A stretch of 64,000 nt of DNA from Muribaculaceae bacterium (GCA_022508985.1 JAFLUA010000005.1:1-64000); one strand, 5' to 3'. Numbered from the stretch's first letter, positions 25,232 through 35,188 are shown. Program-made: numbers and translations. Notes: generated from the sequence alone by a model not told the origin.

Positions 25232-26767
25232 ATGTCAATAAACAACAAAACAATACAAACTGCATTGATTTCGGTCTATAGTAAAGACCGCATAACGCCT
25301 ATTGTTAAAAAGCTACACAGCCTCGGTGTTAAGCTTCTCTCTACCGGTGGCTCGCGCTCTTTTATCGAATGTCTTGGCATTCCCTGCCTCGCTGTTGAAG
25401 ATATCACAGGATATCCATCCATCCTGGGTGGGCGCGTTAAGACTCTTCACCCCAAAGTGTTTGGCGGCATTTTAGCACGCCGCGACAACGAAAGCGACAA
25501 AAAAGAAATGGCGCAATACGACATCGACGCCATCGACTTGGTGATTGTCGACCTATACCCATTTGAGGCCACCGTAGCTTCGGGTGCCACACAAGAAGAC
25601 ATTATCGAAAAAATCGACATAGGCGGCATCTCTTTAATACGTGCCGCCGCAAAAAATTTCGCCGACACAATAATAGTTGCCTCCGACGCTCAATTCGATT
25701 ACCTCGAAGCTATGCTTGACCGCAATGGCGCCTGCTCTACTATCGAAGAACGACGCCATCTCGCTTGCGAGGCATTCGCCGTTTCATCGGGCTACGATTC
25801 TGCTATTTTCAATTGGTTCGCGAAAAACTCCGATGCCCAATCGGCGCACTTGCGACTTGCTGTTGACGGTACAAAAAGCCTGCGATATGGAGAGAACCCC
25901 CACCAAAACGCTTGTTTCTACGGCGACTTTGAGGCCAACTTCGAGCAGTTGCACGGAAAGGACATTTCATACAATAACCTGCTCGACATCGACGCTGCCT
26001 GCGCGCTAATAGACGAATTCGACTCAACGACAGTCGCTATCCTAAAGCATAACAACGCTTGCGGATTAGCTTCGCGCCCCGATGTGACAGCTGCTTGGCG
26101 CGACGCCCTTGCCGGCGACCCTGTTTCGGCCTTTGGAGGTATCATCATCTGCAACGAGCGCATCGAGGCCGAGGCCGCCGAAGAGATAGACAAAATATTT
26201 TTCGAAGTTATCATAGCTCCGGAATATAGCGATGACGCTTTAGCGATTCTTAAACAAAAGAAAAATCGCATAATACTTCGTCGCTACACGAGCAAAGCAT
26301 CAGATAAGAAGATGCGTTCGATTTTGGGCGGCGTATTACTCCAAGATGCCGACTCTAAAATCGAAACCGTCGACGACCTAAAGCTCGTGTCTGGCTCATA
26401 TCTCACTCCCGAGGTTGCTGCCGACATGCTTTTTGCCAATAAGATTGTGAAGCATTCCAAAAGCAACGCTATAGTATTGGCTCGCAACGGACAACTGATA
26501 TCATCGGGTGTCGGTCAGACTTCTCGTGTCGACGCACTCAAACACGCCATCGAAAAAGCGAAAGGCTTCGGATTCGACCTTAATGGCGCCGTGATGGCTT
26601 CCGACGCTTTCTTCCCCTTTGCCGATTGCGTTGAAATAGCTCATGCCGCCGGCATAAACTCTGTGATTCAACCCGGTGGCTCGATTCGCGACAACGATTC
26701 TATCGAATATTGCCAAAAGAATAATATAACAATGGCAATAACAGGATATAGGCATTTCCGCCACTAA
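25232..26767 (+). CDS. purH: Bifunctional AICAR formyltransferase / IMP cyclohydrolase
   Basis: 511 residues, full length. The N-terminal IMP cyclohydrolase (MGS-like) domain spans about 1-195 (LISVYSKDRI, LLSTGGSRSFIE, GGRVKTLHPKVFGGIL, DLVIVDLYPFE). The AICAR transformylase domain follows (SLRYGENPHQNACFYG, AILKHNNACGLASR with the Lys-His pair near 267, DPVSAFGGIIICN, and a C-terminal QPGGSIRDNDSIEY). It catalyses the last two steps of IMP synthesis. mreB follows 44 bases later with no terminator seen, so it may be cotranscribed with the elongasome genes. Confidence 0.97.
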   Translation: MSINNKTIQTALISVYSKDRITPIVKKLHSLGVKLLSTGGSRSFIECLGIPCLAVEDITGYPSILGGRVKTLHPKVFGGILARRDNESDKKEMAQYDIDAIDLVIVDLYPFEATVASGATQEDIIEKIDIGGISLIRAAAKNFADTIIVASDAQFDYLEAMLDRNGACSTIEERRHLACEAFAVSSGYDSAIFNWFAKNSDAQSAHLRLAVDGTKSLRYGENPHQNACFYGDFEANFEQLHGKDISYNNLLDIDAACALIDEFDSTTVAILKHNNACGLASRPDVTAAWRDALAGDPVSAFGGIIICNERIEAEAAEEIDKIFFEVIIAPEYSDDALAILKQKKNRIILRRYTSKASDKKMRSILGGVLLQDADSKIETVDDLKLVSGSYLTPEVAADMLFANKIVKHSKSNAIVLARNGQLISSGVGQTSRVDALKHAIEKAKGFGFDLNGAVMASDAFFPFADCVEIAHAAGINSVIQPGGSIRDNDSIEYCQKNNITMAITGYRHFRH

Positions 26768-26810
26768 AAAAATAAACAAGTAATCAACTTTATTCCACAT
26801 ACGACAAGAA

Positions 26811-27830
26811 ATGAGACTATTCTCCCTCACTAAAGAAATAGCGATGGACCTTGGCACGGCCAATACTATTATTCTCTACAACGATAAAATAGTAATCAAC
26901 GAGCCGTCGATTGTAGCCCTGGACAATCGCACCGACAAACTTATTGCAGTAGGTAAAGAGGCACAACAAATGGAGGGTAGAGAGCAACCCGGCATTCGCA
27001 CGGTGAGACCTCTGCGGCAAGGTGTTATTGCCGACTTCAATGCTGCCGAACTTATGATACGCGGCCTCATAAAGAAGGCTTCGACTAAAAGCCATTGGTT
27101 CTCGCCTTCGTTGCGAATGGTAATAGGCATCCCTTCCGGCTCCACCGACGTTGAAGTGCGTGCCGTACGCGACTCAGCCGAGCATGCCGACGGCCGAGAC
27201 GTGTATATGATACACGAGCCCATGGCGGCGGCTCTCGGTATCGGCCTCGACGTTGAAGCGCCGCAAGGAAATATGATTGTTGATATCGGCGGCGGGACAA
27301 CAGAGATTGCCGTAATATCGCTTGGCGGCATTGTCAGCAACACCAGTATACCGGTTGCCGGAAACGACCTTACCGACGACATCCTCAACCACATGCGGCG
27401 CGCTCACAACATCAGAGTTGGCGTTCGCACGGCCGAACAGATTAAAATACACGTAGGCGCTGCTCTTACCGAACTCGAAAATCCACCGGAAGACTATATT
27501 GTACATGGTCCAAACGTTCTCACCGCATTGCCGCTCGAAGTTCCAGTAAGCTATCAAGAGATATGCCACTGCATCGAAAAAACTATCAGCAAAATCGAAG
27601 CCGCTGTGCTTAATGCTCTCGAGCACACTCCGCCCGAACTGTATGCCGACATCGTTAAGAATGGTATCTGGCTCGCCGGTGGCGGAGCCCTGCTGAGAGG
27701 CCTTGACAAACGCCTCATCGACAAGATTGGCATTCAATTCCACGTAGCAGAAGATCCTTTGTTGTGTGTAGCTAAAGGAACAGGTGTCGCTCTTAAAAAC
27801 ACCGACCGCTTCTCGTTCTTGATTCGCTAA
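26811..27830 (+). CDS. mreB: Rod-shape determining actin homologue MreB
   Basis: 339 residues. Actin-fold nucleotide-binding motifs: MDLGTANTIILYND (phosphate 1, about 12-25), MIVDIGGGTTEIAVISLGG (phosphate 2, about 154-172) and IWLAGGGALLRGLDKR (adenosine, about 282-297). It polymerises under the inner membrane and guides cell-wall elongation. First of mreB-mreC-mreD-mrdA-rodA. Confidence 0.97.
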   Translation: MRLFSLTKEIAMDLGTANTIILYNDKIVINEPSIVALDNRTDKLIAVGKEAQQMEGREQPGIRTVRPLRQGVIADFNAAELMIRGLIKKASTKSHWFSPSLRMVIGIPSGSTDVEVRAVRDSAEHADGRDVYMIHEPMAAALGIGLDVEAPQGNMIVDIGGGTTEIAVISLGGIVSNTSIPVAGNDLTDDILNHMRRAHNIRVGVRTAEQIKIHVGAALTELENPPEDYIVHGPNVLTALPLEVPVSYQEICHCIEKTISKIEAAVLNALEHTPPELYADIVKNGIWLAGGGALLRGLDKRLIDKIGIQFHVAEDPLLCVAKGTGVALKNTDRFSFLIR

Positions 27831-27853
27831 TACGACGCGCTCCATAAAGCAAA

Positions 27854-28723
27854 GTGAACGAGCTATTAGGTTTCCTGTCAAAGCACAGCAAGTGGTTTGT
27901 CTTCACGTTTTTCGTGGTGATAAGTTGTGTTTTGCTCTTTAAGTCCGACCCTTACCGCCAACATGTGTACATCACTTCGGCTGGTCGAATGGCTACGTCT
28001 ATTTATAAAGGCGCAAACAACATTACATCATATTTCAACTTACACGAAATTAACACCGACCTAAACCGCCGCAACTCCGAATTGCAAGCCGAGATTGCAA
28101 GGCTGCAAGAACAGCTGCTGCGCGTCGACGAAAGCCGTTTCACCGACACCCTGAAATTAGACTCGGGCGTACACCCCTTCAATTTCATTGTGGCACACGT
28201 AATCAACAACTCAATATCGCGGCCTTTCAATTATATCACTATCGACAAAGGGAGCAACGACAGCATCAAACCTGAGTTTGGAGTCATCGACCGCAATGGT
28301 GTCGTTGGCATCGTGAGCAATGTAGGGCCTAATAGCGCTCGCGTCATATCGCTTCTAAACCCTAACCTACGCCTGTCGTGTAAGATAAAACGAAGTGAAT
28401 ATTTCGGTTCGCTGATTTGGGACGGCGTTAACCCCGAAGAAGCGAACCTCGAAGAGTTGCCTCGGCACACTGTGTTCGAAGTCGGTGATACGATAGTAAC
28501 AAGCGGTTACTCCGCAGTCTTTCCCGCCGGTCTTCCCGTGGGTATTGTACTCGGTAACAGCACCGACAAGACTCGCGATTTATTCACTCTGCGCATACGT
28601 CTACTGGCAGATTTCACTACTCTGGGCAACGTTCAGGTCGTGAAAAACAATAGAGCGGAAGAGTTAAAGGCGCTGCAAGCCGGTGAAGAAAACGATTCTA
28701 AGAAAAAAACTTTCGGCAACTGA
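27854..28723 (+). CDS. mreC: Rod-shape determining protein MreC
   Basis: 289 residues starting at a GTG (27854), 23 bases after mreB; no in-frame ATG fits the family N-terminus better. One membrane segment (about 13-32) and a coiled coil (about 65-95, LNRRNSELQAEIARLQEQL) precede two beta-barrel domains (FNYITIDKGSNDSIKPEFGV, RNGVVGIVSNVGPNSARVI, VGDTIVTSGYSAVFPAGLPV). It is the periplasmic scaffold linking MreB and PBP2. Confidence 0.93.
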   Translation: MNELLGFLSKHSKWFVFTFFVVISCVLLFKSDPYRQHVYITSAGRMATSIYKGANNITSYFNLHEINTDLNRRNSELQAEIARLQEQLLRVDESRFTDTLKLDSGVHPFNFIVAHVINNSISRPFNYITIDKGSNDSIKPEFGVIDRNGVVGIVSNVGPNSARVISLLNPNLRLSCKIKRSEYFGSLIWDGVNPEEANLEELPRHTVFEVGDTIVTSGYSAVFPAGLPVGIVLGNSTDKTRDLFTLRIRLLADFTTLGNVQVVKNNRAEELKALQAGEENDSKKKTFGN

Positions 28724-28733
28724 TAAATAAAAT

Positions 28734-29252
28734 ATGGCGAAGTTATTCATACGATACGCATTGTGGTTTTTGCTGCTAATACCGGCTCAAGCTATTGTAT
28801 TCAATCACGCCATACTTTTCAACGTGGCGGTCCCTCTTGTATTTTTGTATCTAATAGTGTCGCTACCCGTTACCATAAATACGAATTTATCTACGCTATT
28901 TGGCTTTATTGTTGGCTTCGTTCTCGACATCTTCTGCGACACGCCTGGAGTCAATGCGCTTTGCTGCACAGTATTAGCTTTCATCCGCAAACCAATATTT
29001 CACTTATATGTATCGTTCGACGACGATCTGGCAGGACGCGTACCATCGACTCAATCGATGGTTCAGACTACATACATGAAATATTTGCTCACAATGGCAG
29101 CTATTTACTGCACCATGTTGTTTATGGTTGAGGCTTTTCAGCTATCCAATTTCAAATTGATGACCTTTAGAATAATAGCCTCCACAATTTACACATTCAT
29201 TCTTATTTACGCGCTCAACCTCGTTACACACGGCCGACACGAACAACACTAA
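28734..29252 (+). CDS. mreD: Rod-shape determining protein MreD
   Basis: 172 residues, almost entirely hydrophobic, with about five membrane segments. Its position between mreC and the PBP2 gene, and the FGFIVGFVLDIFCDTPGVNA segment (about 57-76), match MreD. It lies 10 bases after mreC. Confidence 0.88.
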   Translation: MAKLFIRYALWFLLLIPAQAIVFNHAILFNVAVPLVFLYLIVSLPVTINTNLSTLFGFIVGFVLDIFCDTPGVNALCCTVLAFIRKPIFHLYVSFDDDLAGRVPSTQSMVQTTYMKYLLTMAAIYCTMLFMVEAFQLSNFKLMTFRIIASTIYTFILIYALNLVTHGRHEQH

Positions 29253-29273
29253 CAACACCCTGCCGATGGTGAT

Positions 29274-31133
29274 ATGAGAAAAAACTACGACTTAGAAAAA
29301 CGGAAATTTGTTATCGGTGGTTTTGTGGTGCTGATAGCAATCATTTATATCTTTCGGCTTGTTAACTTACAATTGGTCGACGACAGATACAGCCACGCAG
29401 CCGACTCAAACGCTTTTCTAAAAAAGACTGTATATCCATCTCGAGGCCTTATCTACGACCGCAATGGAGAACTCGTCGTTTTTAACCAACCGGCATACGA
29501 TGTAATGCTGATTCCTCGCGACGTGCAACCTTTCGACACTTTGGATTTCTGCGCAACGCTTAATATTAGCAAAGAGCAACTCGATAAGAGATTTGAAGAT
29601 ATGAGAGACCGTCGGCTTAATCCCGGATACTCTTCTTACACACCCCAAAAACTTATAACTCAACTATCGGCACAAGACTACGGCCAGTTGCAGGAAAAGC
29701 TATATCGCTTCCCCGGTTTTTTTATTCAGAAACGAATCCTACGACAATATAACCGCGCAACAGCGGCAAACGTTTTAGGCAATATACGCGAAGTATCGCC
29801 TCGCGATATCGAAAACGACAGCTACTACTCCCCCGGAGATTATACCGGCGACCTCGGAATTGAGAAAAGCTACGAGCCTTATCTACGCGGAAAAAAAGGT
29901 GTTGAAATACTTATTCGCGATGCAAGCGGTCGCATTCATGGCAGGTATAAAGACGGAAGCGAAGACATCGAGCCTATATCGGGGCGCGACGTCAAGATGA
30001 GTATCGACATCGAATTGCAACAGTATGCCGAGTCGTTGATGGCCGGTAAGCGCGGCGCTATCGTGGCCATAGAACCCTCTACCGGCGAAATACTATGTAT
30101 GGTGTCGATGCCTAATTACGACCCCACTCTTCTCGTCGGGCGAGAACGTGGTAAAAACTATCAAAAACTTGTAAACGACAACACCTGGCCACTCTTCGAC
30201 AGAGCGCTTATGGGTGCATATCCTCCCGGATCCACTTTCAAACCGACACAGGGTCTGATTTTTTTGCAAGAGGGTATAATAAATATAAACACCGCCTACC
30301 CTTGTGCTCATGGTTATATTAATGGAGGCTTACGCGTGGGCTGCCACAGCCACGGGGCTCCACTACCACTAAAACCCGCCATCCAGACATCGTGCAACGC
30401 GTTCTTTTGCTGGGGGTTCAAAGCCATGATTGACCGCAGAAGCAAGTACGGCTCTTCGGCAAATGCTTTTGAAGTATGGAAAAATCACCTCGTGTCGATG
30501 GGTTATGGATATAAATTAGGCGTCGACCTACCGGGCGAAAGCCGCGGTTTCATTCCCAACTCCAAGTTCTACGATAAGTTTTATCGCGAAGGGCGTTGGA
30601 GCGCAAACACTATAATTTCTGTATCGATAGGCCAGGGTGAAATTCTTGCGACGCCGCTTCAGATTGCCAACCTCGCTGCTACGATAGCAAATCGCGGATA
30701 TTTTATCACACCTCACGTGGTTAAAGAAATTCAAGACACCGTCATGCCCGCCGAACTTTTAGAACGGCGCTACCCCACTATCGACAAAAACTACTACCAA
30801 GAAATAGCCGAGGGTATGCGTATGGCCGTAACCGGCGGCACGTGCCGTCGTGCCGCAATTCCCGACATCGAAGTATGCGGAAAGACGGGGACGGCTCAAA
30901 ATCCTCATGGCAAAGACCACTCTGCTTTTATGGGATTTGCACCCTATAACGACCCCAAGATAGCTGTCGCCGTTTACGTCGAAAATGGCGGGTGGGGAGC
31001 TACTTACGGCGTGCCTATTGGCAGCCTCGTTATGGAAAAATATCTCACCGGATCTATCTCTCCTCAACGGCAAGGGATGGAAGAACAAATGATTAATTCA
31101 TCGATATACTATGCCCCTGCCAAGAAGAAATGA
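29274..31133 (+). CDS. mrdA: Penicillin-binding protein 2, elongation transpeptidase
   Basis: 619 residues. A membrane anchor (about 13-31) and a PBP dimer domain (VYPSRGLIYDRNGELVVFNQ) precede the transpeptidase domain, with PPGSTFKP (SxxK serine about 320), TSCN (about 372) and CGKTGTAQ (about 536). It cross-links peptidoglycan during elongation together with RodA, whose start codon lies inside the 3' end of this gene (23-base overlap). Confidence 0.96.
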   Translation: MRKNYDLEKRKFVIGGFVVLIAIIYIFRLVNLQLVDDRYSHAADSNAFLKKTVYPSRGLIYDRNGELVVFNQPAYDVMLIPRDVQPFDTLDFCATLNISKEQLDKRFEDMRDRRLNPGYSSYTPQKLITQLSAQDYGQLQEKLYRFPGFFIQKRILRQYNRATAANVLGNIREVSPRDIENDSYYSPGDYTGDLGIEKSYEPYLRGKKGVEILIRDASGRIHGRYKDGSEDIEPISGRDVKMSIDIELQQYAESLMAGKRGAIVAIEPSTGEILCMVSMPNYDPTLLVGRERGKNYQKLVNDNTWPLFDRALMGAYPPGSTFKPTQGLIFLQEGIININTAYPCAHGYINGGLRVGCHSHGAPLPLKPAIQTSCNAFFCWGFKAMIDRRSKYGSSANAFEVWKNHLVSMGYGYKLGVDLPGESRGFIPNSKFYDKFYREGRWSANTIISVSIGQGEILATPLQIANLAATIANRGYFITPHVVKEIQDTVMPAELLERRYPTIDKNYYQEIAEGMRMAVTGGTCRRAAIPDIEVCGKTGTAQNPHGKDHSAFMGFAPYNDPKIAVAVYVENGGWGATYGVPIGSLVMEKYLTGSISPQRQGMEEQMINSSIYYAPAKKK

Positions 31134-32580
31134 CCCGTCGGCTACGTTCCGAAATTTAGATTGGACAACAATTGCCATATATCTTATCATGGTATTGGCA
31201 GGTGTTGTCAGCATTTACGCGGCAAACTACAATTTCGATAATGCGAGCATGTTTTCATTCTCCGAATTTTCGGGGAAACAACTGTGTTGGATCGGATTAT
31301 CTATATTGATTGCTTTGGTGATTGTTCTCATCGACACTCGCATGTATGAGACTTACGCCTATCCTTTATATATTTTAATAGTACTTCTATTGTTTATTAC
31401 GCCTTTTGTCGCTAACGACATTAAAGGCTCGCGTTCGTGGATTTCTTTCGGCTCTATGAGCCTGCAACCAGCCGAATTCGCTAAATTTGCAACCGCCTTG
31501 GCCCTCGCCAAACTTTTCAGCTCATATCACTTTTCGCTAAATGCAAAGGCGTCTAACTATGTCCGCGCACTTACTATCATATTTCTACCTATAATCTTAA
31601 TCCTATTACAAAACGAAACAGGGTCGGCGCTAACTTTTATGGCATTGTTTTTTGTCTTGTATCGCGAAGGCATGAGTGGTTTGGTGCTTTTTGCCGCACT
31701 TTTTGCCGTCGTAATATTTGTTGTAGCCATTAAATACACCGACATACTATTTTTGGGAATTCCGACCGGCCAATTTATCGTTTTTCTACTGATAATGGTC
31801 ATTACGGTTGCCATGGCCATTATTTATTCAAAACGCACTGAGGTCGGGCGCAACCTATTCATTCTATATGCAGGAGCTTGGCTAATAGAGTATCTGCTCA
31901 CCATTGCCGGCGTCACCGTCCCGGGCGTGCCTGTCAACATCGCAGTTATAGCCATTGGGTGCATATACCTTGTAATATGTGCCCTCAGATATCGCCGTCC
32001 GGGTCTGTTTATACCGGTGGCGACAGCTGTGCTTTCGACTATTTTTCTCTTTTCTGTCGATTTTGCCTTCGACAAGTTGCAACACCACCAGAAACAACGC
32101 ATCGAAGTGGCGTTGGGAAAAATAGAAGACTTGCGAGATGCCGGATACAACGTCAACCAGTCGAAAATAGCAATTGGCTCCGGCGGTTTTTTCGGCAGAG
32201 GCTTTTTGAAAGGAACTCAGACTAAGTTGAAATACGTACCCGAGCAACACACCGATTTCATCTTTTGCACCATAGGCGAAGAACGTGGTTTTATCGGCGC
32301 CGCAGGCGTTACGCTCTTGTTCTTGGTCCTCATTTTACGCATCATAAAGATAGGAGAGCGGCAACCTACTACGTTCGGTCGGGTATATGCCTACTGCGTC
32401 GCTTCCTATTTCATTTTTCACTTCTGCATTAATATCGGCATGGTAATCGGGCTTTGCCCCGTAATAGGAATTCCTCTTCCATTCTTTAGTTATGGAGGTT
32501 CTTCTCTATGGGGGTTTACAATATTGCTGTTTATCCTGCTGAAAATTGACGCTACCAGAAAAAACGTGATGGCATACTAA
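31111..32580 (+). CDS. rodA: RodA, SEDS-family peptidoglycan glycosyltransferase
   Basis: 489 residues with about ten membrane segments. SEDS signatures: GSRSWISFGSMSLQPAEFAK (about 108-127), TDFIFCTIGEERGFIGA (about 380) and a C-terminal GIPLPFFSYGGSSLWG. It polymerises lipid II glycan strands with PBP2. It is longer than E. coli RodA (about 370) because of an extended middle section typical of Bacteroidetes. Confidence 0.95.
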   Translation: MPLPRRNDPSATFRNLDWTTIAIYLIMVLAGVVSIYAANYNFDNASMFSFSEFSGKQLCWIGLSILIALVIVLIDTRMYETYAYPLYILIVLLLFITPFVANDIKGSRSWISFGSMSLQPAEFAKFATALALAKLFSSYHFSLNAKASNYVRALTIIFLPIILILLQNETGSALTFMALFFVLYREGMSGLVLFAALFAVVIFVVAIKYTDILFLGIPTGQFIVFLLIMVITVAMAIIYSKRTEVGRNLFILYAGAWLIEYLLTIAGVTVPGVPVNIAVIAIGCIYLVICALRYRRPGLFIPVATAVLSTIFLFSVDFAFDKLQHHQKQRIEVALGKIEDLRDAGYNVNQSKIAIGSGGFFGRGFLKGTQTKLKYVPEQHTDFIFCTIGEERGFIGAAGVTLLFLVLILRIIKIGERQPTTFGRVYAYCVASYFIFHFCINIGMVIGLCPVIGIPLPFFSYGGSSLWGFTILLFILLKIDATRKNVMAY

Positions 32581-32585
32581 AAAAA

Positions 32586-32619
32586 CGATAGGCTCCGACA
32601 CATACGTCGGAGTCTGTCG
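32586..32619. terminator. Bidirectional terminator between rodA and the OmpA gene
   Basis: CGATAGGCTCCGAC (32586-32599) and GTCGGAGTCTGTCG (32606-32619) form a 14-bp stem with two G-U pairs and a 6-base loop. In the leftward direction it is followed by an A-run (32579-32585) that becomes a U-run; rightward it is followed by TCTTTC. Confidence 0.72.
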
Positions 32620-32643
32620 TCTTTCAAGAAATATCTATTTCTC

Positions 32644-33864
32644 CTATTGCGCTATGCTGAAAGTGACGATACGATTCCAGTTATTCACATCGTAAGGCTG
32701 AACATCAGAGCCGGAGGCCGTTATCGTAAGTCGGCTCGGACTTATGCCATAATTATTTACAAGGGCATCGTAAACAGCCTGGGCGCGGCGCATCGATATA
32801 TCCTTATTGTATGCTTGAGACCCGGTGTTTTGGTCGGCGTAGCCCGATATTGCCACATTCTGATCGGGATTTTCAATCATCCATTGTGCAATGTTATATA
32901 CATTTACCATCTGCATTTCAGATATCTTGTCGGAATTCAACGAGAAGCCTACTGTAGCCATCAGAGGCGCATCCTGCTCGATGATAGTGTTTTCTATTTC
33001 AACAACTTCAGGACACGGGAGCTGTGCTTCTGCACTTGCCAAGGCGGCTGTTGTATTGGCAAGAGCGCCACGCAAGTCGTTAACCTGATTGTTTAACGTG
33101 TTGATATAAGTGAGGTAATCGCATGGATTGTACAACTTGTAGTCGCGACCGCCGAGATTGAAGGCAAAACCTCCATTGATGGTTAAGTTTATATCAACAG
33201 GATGCCCTGCGGCTATATTATTAAAATTATCTCCATAGAACGAAGCGCGTGCTTCCGCAAAGAAATCTACATAACGGCACATACGAAGTCGAAGTTGTAG
33301 GCCCGCCGATACCGGTAGCGTCCACGAGCTGTCCTTAAGTCCGCCATAGCGCGACGCTATTGTGCCTACAGGGTTGAAATCCCATGCATAAGAGCCACCG
33401 AGACCTACAAAAGGTATCACAGAAAATACACGATGACTATTGACGCCGCCTAAGCTGTTAAACATATCCCACATAAAATCGAGATTGGCGCCTACATAAT
33501 TAAATGTGCTCATGCCATTATTCTCATAGTGCAACGGGCCGCCGTTAAAGGCCAAGCGCCATCCCATATATGGCGAGAACCACTTGCCAAAGCCTACGTT
33601 GTAATTAAGTGAGAAATGATTTTGACGTTCGCCCTGAGCATTTCGGCCCTCGACAAAAGGTGTGGCCGCTCCGGCGCCTAATTGTATAAACCAGCCATCG
33701 CTGCCATCTACATAATAACGAGTTTTACATGGCACTTCAACATCGGCGCCTAAGCGCTCGGTAGAGACACTATTGTTACGTGCATCGGCCTTCAAGGTCG
33801 GGCATAGAAGTGCACAGCAGGCAACTGTCGTTAATAAAGCATTAGTTTTCATTTGCGATTTCAT
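32644..33864 (-). CDS. OmpA-family outer-membrane protein
   Basis: 406 residues. A signal peptide spans about 1-26; two start ATGs four codons apart (33864, 33852) are possible. An N-terminal eight-strand beta-barrel follows (about 50-245, WFIQLGAGAATPF, GFGKWFSPYMGWRLAFNGG), then a short coiled coil (DLRGALANTTAALASAEAQL) and a C-terminal peptidoglycan-binding OmpA domain (about 300-406) with VAISGYADQNTGSQAYNKD and MRRAQAVYDALV. It anchors the outer membrane to the wall. A paralogue is encoded at 55104-56285. Confidence 0.92.
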   Translation of the reverse strand: MKSQMKTNALLTTVACCALLCPTLKADARNNSVSTERLGADVEVPCKTRYYVDGSDGWFIQLGAGAATPFVEGRNAQGERQNHFSLNYNVGFGKWFSPYMGWRLAFNGGPLHYENNGMSTFNYVGANLDFMWDMFNSLGGVNSHRVFSVIPFVGLGGSYAWDFNPVGTIASRYGGLKDSSWTLPVSAGLQLRLRMCRYVDFFAEARASFYGDNFNNIAAGHPVDINLTINGGFAFNLGGRDYKLYNPCDYLTYINTLNNQVNDLRGALANTTAALASAEAQLPCPEVVEIENTIIEQDAPLMATVGFSLNSDKISEMQMVNVYNIAQWMIENPDQNVAISGYADQNTGSQAYNKDISMRRAQAVYDALVNNYGISPSRLTITASGSDVQPYDVNNWNRIVTFSIAQ

Positions 33865-33974
33865 TTTTTAGTTAGTTATTGAATTGACTTTTGAATTAAA
33901 AACGCCCCATCGCTAAAAATGTTCGACCAAGCGCTCGATTTTCGACATTTTTTTGCTCGCACAACTCATTTCAC

Positions 33975-34005
33975 TTGCGTAATTCACAGAAAAATAGTAC
34001 CTTTG
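33975..34005 (+). promoter_or_regulatory. Ribosomal protein operon promoter
   Basis: TTG at 33975-33977, 20 bases, TACCTTTG at 33998-34005. It drives rpsF-rpsR-rplI with a leader of about 45 bases. Confidence 0.75.
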
Positions 34006-34007
34006 TG

Positions 34008-34027
34008 GCCGGAAAAATTATTTCCAC
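34008..34027 (+). promoter_or_regulatory. Possible S6:S18 autoregulatory hairpin in the rpsF leader
   Basis: GGAAA (34011-34015) pairs with TTTCC (34021-34025), with GCCG at the foot of the stem. The known S6:S18 leader motif carries a conserved unpaired CCG next to a short stem. The resemblance is suggestive but the element is very short and would start almost at the transcript 5' end. Confidence 0.25.
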
Positions 34028-34055
34028 TATTTAACAACTTAATTATCAATCAAAA

Positions 34056-34427
34056 ATGCAGTACGAAACCGTTTTCATTTTAACTCCCGTTTTGTCTGAT
34101 GCTCAGATGAAGGAAGCGGTAGAAAAGTTCGCTAAATTTCTCACCGACAATGGTGCTGAAATTGTTAACAGCGAAGAATGGGGCCTCCGAAAATTGGCAT
34201 ACCCCATCGACAAGAAGTCGACTGGCTTCTACAATTTCATCGAATTCAACGCCGACACTCAGTTGATTCGTAAACTCGAGGTTGCATATCGCCGTGACGA
34301 ACGCGTTCTCCGCTGGTTGACTTTCCGTCAGGACAAATATGCGGCTCAATATGCCGAGAAACGCCGCGCTCGCCGTGCAGCGTCGCAAACCCAAGTTCAA
34401 CAACCCGTAGAAACAAAGGAGGACTAA
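34056..34427 (+). CDS. rpsF: 30S ribosomal protein S6
   Basis: 123 residues. It begins [20 protein letters not shown] and contains [20 protein letters not shown] and [11 protein letters not shown], the classic S6 core, with a basic/Gln-rich C-terminal tail. It binds 16S rRNA with S18. First gene of rpsF-rpsR-rplI. Confidence 0.97.
   Translation: MQYETVFILTPVLSDAQMKEAVEKFAKFLTDNGAEIVNSEEWGLRKLAYPIDKKSTGFYNFIEFNADTQLIRKLEVAYRRDERVLRWLTFRQDKYAAQYAEKRRARRAASQTQVQQPVETKED
34415..34422 (+). promoter_or_regulatory. Strong Shine-Dalgarno for rpsR
   Basis: AAAGGAGG lies inside the last codons of rpsF, 8 bases before the rpsR ATG. Such consensus sites are uncommon in Bacteroidetes, where most genes in this window lack them. 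Confidence 0.5.
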
Positions 34428-34430
34428 CCC

Positions 34431-34700
34431 ATGGCACAGGCTCAATCAGAAATACGCTACCTTACCCCTATGTCGGTAGACGTAAAAAAGAAAAAATATT
34501 GCCGTTTCAAACGCTTCGGTATTAACTACGTAGACTACAAAGACCCCGAATTCCTTAAGAAATTCCTTAACGAACAGGGTAAGATTCTTCCCCGCCGTAT
34601 CACAGGCACTTCTCTGAAATTCCAACGTCGTGTGGCTCAGGCTGTTAAACGCGCCCGCCACTTGGCTTTGCTACCCTATGTAACCGACTTGATGAAATAA
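34431..34700 (+). CDS. rpsR: 30S ribosomal protein S18
   Basis: 89 residues. It contains [39 protein letters not shown] and [15 protein letters not shown], all diagnostic of S18. Three bases separate it from rpsF. Confidence 0.97.
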   Translation: MAQAQSEIRYLTPMSVDVKKKKYCRFKRFGINYVDYKDPEFLKKFLNEQGKILPRRITGTSLKFQRRVAQAVKRARHLALLPYVTDLMK

Positions 34701-34720
34701 CCTTTAACCGTAGGAAAATT

Positions 34721-35164
34721 ATGAAAATTATTCTTAAAGAAGACGTTTCGGGCCTCGGCTACAAGGACGACGTCGTTGAAGTAAAAAACGGCTATGGCCG
34801 CAACTATCTTATTCCCACGGGGAAAGCTATTATCGCTTCTTCTTCGGCCCTCAAAATTCTTGCCGAGAATCAGCGCCAACGCGCTCACAAGCTCGCTAAG
34901 ATTAAAGCCGACGCCGAAGCTCTCGCCGCTCAGCTCCAGGAAGTTAAATTGACTATCGGCGCTAAAACAAGCGCTACTGGCACTATTTTTGGCTCGGTTA
35001 ACAGCATTCAAATATCTGAAGCGCTCGAAAAACTTGGCTTCAGCGTTGACCGCAAAATTATCGACATCAAAGAAGCTGTCAAAGAAGTGGGACAATTCAC
35101 CGCCAACATCCGCCTCCACAAAGAGGTTAATGTTGAAATACCCTTCGAAGTAGTCGCCGAATAA
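34721..35164 (+). CDS. rplI: 50S ribosomal protein L9
   Basis: 147 residues. The N-terminal domain has the L9 signature MKIILKEDVSGLGYKDDVVE and VKNGYGRNYLIPTGKA, followed by the connecting helix (about 45-75) and the C-terminal domain ending VNVEIPFEVV. Last gene of the ribosomal operon, followed by a strong terminator. Confidence 0.97.
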   Translation: MKIILKEDVSGLGYKDDVVEVKNGYGRNYLIPTGKAIIASSSALKILAENQRQRAHKLAKIKADAEALAAQLQEVKLTIGAKTSATGTIFGSVNSIQISEALEKLGFSVDRKIIDIKEAVKEVGQFTANIRLHKEVNVEIPFEVVAE

Positions 35165-35188
35165 TTTTAGACTTATAACTCATGTGAT

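Noticed and set aside
27174-27881. 235-codon reverse frame antisense to mreB and mreC
   Set aside because: It lies wholly over well-supported genes; long antisense frames arise from codon bias of the real genes.
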